Position numbers and translations under genes: made by a program
Part shown: positions 58,563-64,000 of the stretch, in pieces
Numbering within the stretch: the first letter of the stretch is position 1
Layout of the letters: every line of letters begins with the position of its first letter
The notes under the pieces: generated by a model
What the model was told of the DNA's origin: nothing
The model's input: only the letters and a program-made list of their open reading frames with translations
Databases searched by the model: none
Origin: Actinotignum timonense
GTDB taxonomy: Bacteria > Actinomycetota > Actinomycetes > Actinomycetales > Actinomycetaceae
Direction: 5' to 3'
Length of the DNA stretch: 64,000 bases
Assembly: GCF_030216305.1 (NCBI RefSeq)
Contig: NZ_JASOKT010000011.1
Location: 6,842-70,841 of the forward strand

Positions 58563-59489
58563 AAAATCTTCCATGGCGGCCCGCAGGGTAGCGCAGGCCG
58601 CGTGGGCGATGGCCGCCACCGGCTGGCGCAGGGTCGTGAGCGCCGGGCGCATAAATCGAATGAGCGGCGAATCGTCAAAACCAACAATCGACACATCCTC
58701 GGGCACCCGCACCCCGCGCCGCTCCAGGGCATCAATCGCGCCGAGCGCCATGATGTCTGAGCCGAACACCATGGCCGTGCAGCCGCGCGCCAGTAGGGCT
58801 TCGGCCGCTCGCGCCCCGCCGTGAGCCGTGAAAAAAGTTTCTGCAACAATCACATCGGCGCCGGGCAGCATCTGGGAGATCGCCTCGCCAAAGCCCTGTT
58901 CTTTACGCTGGCCGGGAATATAGCGGCGCTGCCCGATACCCAAACCGATGCGGCTGTGCCCGAGCCCGGCCAGGAGTCGCACCGCCTGCCGCATTGATTC
59001 GGCGTCGTCGGTAGAAAAATCAGGGGCCGGAACCCGCGGATTCGCGCCGTTAATCGTGACGAAGGGGAGGCGTTCGGCCAGCCGCACGTACCGCTCCGGC
59101 GAGGCCTTGGAATCCGCGTGCATCCCCGATACAAAAACCAGCCCGCATACCTCGCGGGCGGTGAGCGAAGCGACCGCTTCGTCCTCGGTGAGGGCGCCGG
59201 GCGCCTGGGTGGCCAGGGTGGTGGTGTACCCGGCGGCGGTGAATTCGCGTTCGAGCTCCTGGTAGAACACCGGGAAAATGGGGTTGGTCAGTTCGGGGAG
59301 CAGCAGACCCACGGTTCCGCTCGCCTCGCTCAGGCGCGGCGGGCGCTCGTAGCCGAGCATATCGAGGGCCGCCAGCACCGCGGTGCGGGTTTCCTCGCTG
59401 ACATTGCCCTTCTGGTTAATCACGCGCGATACGGTCGCCACAGACACCCCCGCGTGGGTGGCAACATCTTGCATGCGAATTTTACTCAT
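58527..59489 (-). CDS. LacI family transcriptional regulator (3' frameshifted as read)
   Basis: As read this gives about 320 aa: a HTH (MQDVATHAGVSVATVSRVINQ) and a periplasmic-binding-like sensor domain ending in ALTTLRQPVAAIAHAACATLRAAMEDF, then an atypical APAQRTKAGPR stop. The conserved ending is found in another frame (see the adjacent feature). It probably represses the glucosidase and malEFG in the absence of maltodextrins. ATG at 59489 gives the standard N terminus; the frame is open to 59750 without homology. Confidence 0.85.
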   Translation of the reverse strand: MSKIRMQDVATHAGVSVATVSRVINQKGNVSEETRTAVLAALDMLGYERPPRLSEASGTVGLLLPELTNPIFPVFYQELEREFTAAGYTTTLATQAPGALTEDEAVASLTAREVCGLVFVSGMHADSKASPERYVRLAERLPFVTINGANPRVPAPDFSTDDAESMRQAVRLLAGLGHSRIGLGIGQRRYIPGQRKEQGFGEAISQMLPGADVIVAETFFTAHGGARAAEALLARGCTAMVFGSDIMALGAIDALERRGVRVPEDVSIVGFDDSPLIRFMRPALTTLRQPVAAIAHAACATLRAAMEDFAPAQRTKAGPR

Positions 59490-59559
59490 GGGTACCGAGA
59501 CGTCCTTGTGCTGGTCGGCGCGGTGCGCGCCGTCGTGCAACATCGTACTGAGGCTTTTC

Positions 59560-59805
59560 TGAAAACTCCAGCGGTGCGGTGTGCGGCTGGATGTGCGGAG
59601 CGGTGGAAACGTCCCGCCGCACTTCTGTTTCTGCCCCGTCACGGTACAGCACGACGACGCAGCTCCCCGCCCGCCGCCACTCCAACCGTGAAAGCATTTC
59701 TGAAAACAGCGCGGCCTACAAAGCCCGTAAAACCGCGGAAAATCCCACATCGGCCGCCTTCTGATATGTAAAGGCGTAAAAAAGACTGCAAAAAGGGGTG
59801 AAAAC
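59560..59805. promoter_or_regulatory. TGAAAAC boxes between lacI-like gene and malE
   Basis: TGAAAAC occurs at 59560-59566, 59701-59707 and 59799-59805 in the 401-base divergent region. The first two sit in TTTCTGAAAAC contexts and are close to palindromic (TTTTC-T-GAAAA). They could be binding sites for the LacI regulator. No gene was seen in the region. Confidence 0.4.
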
Positions 59806-59890
59806 TACCGAATGATGCGCTACCCTCAGAGATAACGGGGAGCGTGATGGTGCGATCCCGCGTAGCGAAGAATCAACGCAAGGAGTAAAG

Positions 59891-61141
59891 ATGCGACGGA
59901 GCATAAGCGCGATGGCCGCGGTATCCGCGCTGGCGTTTGTTTTAGGCGCCTGCGGTGGCAACGGCGGTTCGGCTGATAAGAGCGAAGCACCTGCCGGAGC
60001 CACCTCGGCAGCACCGGCAGCCGGCGGCGGGGCCACCATTACGGTGTGGACGGATTCCAACCGCCAGCCGGCCCTGGAAAGCGCCGCGAAGAAATTCGAA
60101 TCGGAAACCGGCAACCACGTGGAGCTCGTGGTCAAGGAATTCGGGGATGTGCGCGCGGAGTTCCTCACCCAGGTCTCCAACGGTCAGGGCCCGGATATCA
60201 CCGTAGGTGCCAATGATTGGCTCGGTGAGTTCGTGGCGAACGGCGTCGTCGCCCCTATTGAATTAGGCGATAAGGCGAAGGACTTCAATGACGTGGCCAC
60301 CACGGCCTTCTCCACCGGCGGGAACCTGTACGGCCTGCCCTACGCGCTGGAGAACCTCGCGCTCATTCGCAATACCGCGCTGGCGGATTCCACCCCGGCC
60401 ACCTTCGATGAGATGATCGCCAAGGGCAAGGAAGCTGGCGTGAAGTACCCCTTCCTCATCCAGACCACTGACAAGGGCGATCCCTACACCTACTATCCCT
60501 TCCAGCAGTCCTTCGGGGCGCCCGTTTTTGAAACGAATGCGGACGGTTCCACCTCCAAGAACCTCGGCATGGGCGGAGCGAACGGTGAAGCTTTCGCCAC
60601 CTGGCTGAGTGAGCAGGGCAAGGCCGGCGTTTTCGAAACCGCGATGACCTACGATATTGCGGTTGATGCGTTCAAGAAGGGTGAATCGCCCTATATCCTG
60701 GGCGGCCCGTGGATGATTGAGGACTTCCGCAGCGCCGGCCTCAAGGTCGCGGTGGAGCCGATTCCGGCGCCCGGCCCCAAGGCGGCCACCCCGCTCGTGG
60801 GCGTGCAGGGCTTCTATGTTTCCGCGCAGTCCAAGAACCAGATTGTGGCTAACCAGTTCCTCGTTGATTACATGGCCACCCCGGAGGTGCAGCTGGATAT
60901 TTACAAGGCCGGCAACCGCCTCCCGGCGCTGACCGCCGCGGCGCAGGAAGCCCAGAAGGACGAAGTCACCGCAGGCTTCGCCAAGGCTGCCGAAGGCGCC
61001 CAGCCGATGCCCACCATCCCCGAAATGGGTGCGGTGTGGGTGCCCTGGGGCGTCACCGAAGCTCAAATTATTGACGGCGCCGAACCGGTGGCCGCATGGC
61101 AGAGCCTCATCCAGAATCTGCAGGCAGAACTAGCCAAGTAA
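59891..61141 (+). CDS. malE: Maltodextrin ABC transporter binding lipoprotein
   Basis: This 416-aa solute-binding protein has a lipoprotein signal (ALAFVLGAC, Cys at about 21), then ITVWTDSNRQPALESAAKKFESETG and the MalE-like region YDIAVDAFKKGESPYILGGPWMIEDF. It captures maltose/maltodextrin outside the cell for MalFG. AAGGAG precedes the ATG. Confidence 0.93.
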   Translation: MRRSISAMAAVSALAFVLGACGGNGGSADKSEAPAGATSAAPAAGGGATITVWTDSNRQPALESAAKKFESETGNHVELVVKEFGDVRAEFLTQVSNGQGPDITVGANDWLGEFVANGVVAPIELGDKAKDFNDVATTAFSTGGNLYGLPYALENLALIRNTALADSTPATFDEMIAKGKEAGVKYPFLIQTTDKGDPYTYYPFQQSFGAPVFETNADGSTSKNLGMGGANGEAFATWLSEQGKAGVFETAMTYDIAVDAFKKGESPYILGGPWMIEDFRSAGLKVAVEPIPAPGPKAATPLVGVQGFYVSAQSKNQIVANQFLVDYMATPEVQLDIYKAGNRLPALTAAAQEAQKDEVTAGFAKAAEGAQPMPTIPEMGAVWVPWGVTEAQIIDGAEPVAAWQSLIQNLQAELAK

Positions 61142-61205
61142 GCTGCGAACGCGAGGGTGGCTCGGAGGTTTCCGGGTCACCCTCGCGTCAGCGAAGAGGT
61201 AAGTC

Positions 61206-62819
61206 ATGAGTACGGAAACGGAGAACCGGGCCGGGCGCCGCGCCGAGAAGAAAATCCCGGTGGTGGGAAGCTCGCACGCGCGCACCTGGTCGGTTGGTTT
61301 TATTATCAAGCTGGTCCTCATGGCGCTGGTGAATGCGCTGGGGATCTACATTATCGCGGCGGCGTTCAACGAAGGATCGTGGATCCTGGTGGCCGTCTTC
61401 ACGGTGCTGCTCGCCATCGTGGATTACGTGTATTTCTCGCGGAAGCACCTGGCCCCCAAGTACCTCACGCCGGGGCTGGTTTTCCTCGCGATTTTCCAGG
61501 TGTTCGTTATTCTCTACACCGGCTACATCGCGTTCACCAACTACGGCGACCGCCATATGCTCACCAAAGAACGCGCCACCGAGGCACTGCTGCTCACCTC
61601 CACCCAGCGGGTTGAAGGTAGCGCGCAGTACCCCCTCGCGGTCGTGGACGCCGGTGGGGAACTCGGCTTCGCTATTGTGAACGACGACGGCGCAGTGCTC
61701 GTGGGCACCGAGGAAGCTCCCTTCGTACCCGCGAAAAATGCCCAGGTCAATGGCAAGCGCATCACCGAGGTACCCGGCTATGAGATTCTCACGCCCGCCC
61801 AGATCGGGGCGCGCCAGGCGGAGATCACCGCGCTGCGCGTTCCCATGAGCGAGGACCCGGGAGATGGATTTATTGGAACCCAAACAGCCACAACCGGCTT
61901 TGTTTTCCAATCAACCCTCAAGCACGATGCGGCGGCCGATACCCTCACGGATATCACCACCGGCAAGGTCTATCACGCTGATTCCAGCGATGGCTTCTAC
62001 CGGGCCGACGACGGTGAAACTCTCAATACCGGTTGGCGGGTGACGGTTGGCTTTAAGAACTTCGCCGATGCCTTCGGGGATGCCCGCTACGCCAGCCCCT
62101 TCCTCAAGGTGCTGGTGTGGACGTTCGCTTTCGCCTTCCTCTCGGTGGCGACCACCTTCCTGCTGGGCATGTTCTTTGCGCTGGTCATGAATGATGAGCG
62201 GATGCGCGGGCGCAAAATCTACCGCACGATTATGCTGCTGCCCTACGCGTTCCCCTCCTTTATGACGGCTTTCCTCTTCGCCGGCATGCTCAACCCGAAG
62301 TACGGGTTCTTCAACCAAGTGCTTTTCGGGGGTGCGGAAATCGGGTGGCTCACCGATCCGTGGCTGGCCAAGCTATCCGTGATCCTGGTGAATTTGTGGA
62401 TGGGCTTCCCCTACATGTTCCTCATCTGCACCGGGGCGCTGCAATCTATCCCGTCCGAACTCAACGAGGCGGCGGAGATTGACGGCGCGGGCGGATTCAA
62501 GCGGTGGCGGTATATCACCCTGCCGCAGCTCATGATCCAGGTGACCCCGTTGCTCATCTCCTCCTTCGCCTTCAACTTCAATAACTTCAACCTCATCTAC
62601 ATGCTTACCCGCGGCGGCCCGCAATTCGCGGACGCCTCGGTGCCGGTGGGGTCCACGGACATCCTCATTTCGATGGTGTACCAGATTTCCGGGCTGTCGG
62701 GCGCGGCAACGAAGAACTACGGGTTGGCTTCGGCCATGTCCATCCTCATCTTCGTTATCGTCGGCACGATTTCCCTCATCAGCTTCCGGCGCTCGCGTTC
62801 AATTGAGGGGGCACAGTAA
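61206..62819 (+). CDS. malF: Maltodextrin ABC permease MalF
   Basis: This 537-aa permease has N-terminal helices, a large extracytoplasmic loop (about 110-280) and the transport core with the EAA-type loop ELNEAAEIDGAGGFKRWRYITLPQL. The long loop is typical of MalF. TAATG couples it to malG. Confidence 0.93.
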   Translation: MSTETENRAGRRAEKKIPVVGSSHARTWSVGFIIKLVLMALVNALGIYIIAAAFNEGSWILVAVFTVLLAIVDYVYFSRKHLAPKYLTPGLVFLAIFQVFVILYTGYIAFTNYGDRHMLTKERATEALLLTSTQRVEGSAQYPLAVVDAGGELGFAIVNDDGAVLVGTEEAPFVPAKNAQVNGKRITEVPGYEILTPAQIGARQAEITALRVPMSEDPGDGFIGTQTATTGFVFQSTLKHDAAADTLTDITTGKVYHADSSDGFYRADDGETLNTGWRVTVGFKNFADAFGDARYASPFLKVLVWTFAFAFLSVATTFLLGMFFALVMNDERMRGRKIYRTIMLLPYAFPSFMTAFLFAGMLNPKYGFFNQVLFGGAEIGWLTDPWLAKLSVILVNLWMGFPYMFLICTGALQSIPSELNEAAEIDGAGGFKRWRYITLPQLMIQVTPLLISSFAFNFNNFNLIYMLTRGGPQFADASVPVGSTDILISMVYQISGLSGAATKNYGLASAMSILIFVIVGTISLISFRRSRSIEGAQ

Positions 62820-63751
62820 TGGCAAGCGAATCTACAGTCATGGCGGTTCCCATGATCGAGGAAAAGATCAGCTATAAGGAACGCCATCACAATAAGGTGA
62901 GTTTCGGGCGCTGGTTTTCCCAGGTGGGCTTCCGGCACCTGGTCGGGCTTTTCGCCGTCGTCTATTCGGCCTTCCCGATTATCTACGTGCTCTCCGCGGC
63001 CCTCAACCCGAATACCAAAACAACGCTGACCTCGGCGAACTCCCTCTTCTCGGAGATCTCCACCCAGAACTTCGCCCAGCTAGGAACCTCGACGATGTTC
63101 TGGCGCTGGTTCGCCAATACCCTGGAGATCGGCATTTTCTCCGCGCTGGGGGCGGTGCTCATGGGCGCGGCCGCGGCTTACGCATTTTCGCGTTTCCGCT
63201 TCCGGGGGCGCAAGGGCGGGCTGCTGGCCCTCATGGTCATCCAGATGTTCCCGCAGCTGCTGGCCTTCGTGGCAATCTTCTTGCTGCTCAGCCAGCTGGG
63301 TGAGATCGTGCCGGTGCTTGGCCTGGACTCCAAGCTCTCCCTGATCTGCGTGTACCTGGGCGGGGCTTTGGGTGCCAATACCTTCCTCATGTACGGTACC
63401 TTCAACTCCATTCCGATGGAGCTGGACGAAGCCGCGAAGATTGACGGCGCTAGCCATTCGCAGGTCTATTGGACCATCGTGCTCCCGCTGGTGACCCCGA
63501 TCCTTGCGGTGGTGGGGCTGCTGGCCTTCATCGGAGCCTTCAACGATTTCATCCTGGCCTCCACGATCCTCTCCAAAGAAGAGAATTGGACCCTGGCCAT
63601 CGGCATGAATATTTGGGTGGGCGGCAATGAGAAGCAGTGGGGCTGGTTCACAGCCGGCGCGGTCATCTCCGCACTCCCGATTCTGCTTCTCTTCCTCTTC
63701 CTGCAGCGCTACATCGTTTCGGGACTGACCGGTGGGTCGGTGAAGGGGTAG
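62819..63751 (+). CDS. malG: Maltodextrin ABC permease MalG
   Basis: This 310-aa permease has six helices and the EAA loop ELDEAAKIDGASHSQVYWTIVLPLVTP. It forms the pore with MalF. The ATPase (malK/msiK type) is not in this window, so it is presumably encoded elsewhere and shared. Confidence 0.94.
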   Translation: MASESTVMAVPMIEEKISYKERHHNKVSFGRWFSQVGFRHLVGLFAVVYSAFPIIYVLSAALNPNTKTTLTSANSLFSEISTQNFAQLGTSTMFWRWFANTLEIGIFSALGAVLMGAAAAYAFSRFRFRGRKGGLLALMVIQMFPQLLAFVAIFLLLSQLGEIVPVLGLDSKLSLICVYLGGALGANTFLMYGTFNSIPMELDEAAKIDGASHSQVYWTIVLPLVTPILAVVGLLAFIGAFNDFILASTILSKEENWTLAIGMNIWVGGNEKQWGWFTAGAVISALPILLLFLFLQRYIVSGLTGGSVKG

Positions 63752-63821
63752 CCCGGCTGCCCCCGAAATTGGGCCAAAATGGTGCGTGGATTTGCACTTT
63801 GCTTTGTGTGTAGGCAAAGGC

Positions 63822-63859
63822 GTGGGCCCGGTGGTCGAGTAGTCGATCACCGGGCCCAC
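63822..63859 (+). terminator. Hairpin after malG
   Basis: GTGGGCCCGGTGGTCGA (63822-63838) pairs with TCGATCACCGGGCCCAC (63843-63859) over 17 bp with one G-T pair and a 4-base loop. No clear T-run follows. Confidence 0.6.
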
Positions 63860-63955
63860 TGTTGCGCCGCTGCCAGGCGCCACCGCGAAGGAGCTAAGAC
63901 GCGGCACGCGCTCTGAGGCGGCTGTTTTAGGAGGTGCCTCTATAAGGCGACCGCT

Positions 63956-64000
63956 TTAGGCGGCTGCGGCTGCCTCGGATTCCTCCGCTTCGGCCTCGCG
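63956..64000 (-). CDS. C-terminal end of an unidentified protein (partial)
   Basis: Reading the minus strand from the window edge gives REAEAEESEAAAAA followed by TAA at 63958-63956. Only 14 codons are visible; the Glu/Ala-rich tail suggests the end of a real gene, but it cannot be named. Confidence 0.35.
   Translation of the reverse strand, partial: REAEAEESEAAAAA

Noticed and set aside
59490-59750. N-terminal extension of the LacI-type gene
   Set aside because: Frame is open but Cys/Arg-rich without homology, and the standard LacI start is at 59489.

Overview
This 64 kb window looks like the chromosome of a high-GC actinobacterium, most plausibly from the Actinomycetaceae or a near relative; the family placement is inference. 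The supporting markers are a SigR/RsrA mycothiol-type redox sigma pair, the small actinobacterial ribosomal protein bL37, NucS, a DUF2550 gene after atpC, a DivIVA-like coiled-coil protein and a zinc-ribbon bL31. GTG starts, stop/start overlaps and Ala-rich linkers are common. No rRNA, CRISPR array, prophage or insertion sequence was seen.

Layout. 1-6.3 kb (minus strand): sbcD-sbcC (sbcC cut by the window edge), a phosphoribosyltransferase, hisN, rsgA, aroA and a DoxX membrane protein. 6.35-7.7 kb: a SigR-type promoter, sigR-rsrA and bL37 with a clear terminator. 7.7-18.6 kb is the accessory part. It holds a lone MIT_C (phospholipase-D-like fold) protein preceded by a perfect 28-bp palindrome, a PadR/DUF5808/PLDc_N/ABC-transporter operon, an orphan Phd/YefM antitoxin, and a 2100-residue protein. 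That protein combines a transglutaminase-like domain, DUF4011, an SF1 helicase and a Vsr/MTES-type nuclease fold, which is the architecture of the Hhe class of antiphage proteins. 18.9-26.8 kb: a YrdC/YciO protein, an SGNH-like protein without its catalytic serine, two CNNM/CorC proteins, a membrane-anchored M23 peptidase, a glycerophosphodiesterase and a zinc alcohol dehydrogenase.

26.8-48.5 kb is a housekeeping block in classic actinobacterial order: tRNA-Arg(CCG), argS, lysA, (aroD on the other strand), hom, thrB, rho, rpmE, prfA, prmC, sua5, wecA-like, atpI-like, atpBEFHAGDC, DUF2550, nucS. thrC is missing from its usual place, and the ATP synthase epsilon subunit lacks its C-terminal helical domain.

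48.5-64 kb: nagA, a small zinc-ribbon-like protein, a Phd/RelE toxin-antitoxin pair with an operator palindrome, an alpha/beta hydrolase, a long convergent hairpin, a DivIVA/FilP-like protein, a membrane protein-lipoprotein-thioredoxin/TPR operon, and a maltodextrin locus. The maltodextrin locus has a GH13 glucosidase and a LacI regulator (with an apparent 3' frameshift) diverging from malEFG; no malK ATPase is nearby.

The strongest candidates for follow-up are the Hhe-like giant protein with its altered nuclease site, and the MIT_C protein with its palindrome a few kilobases away.
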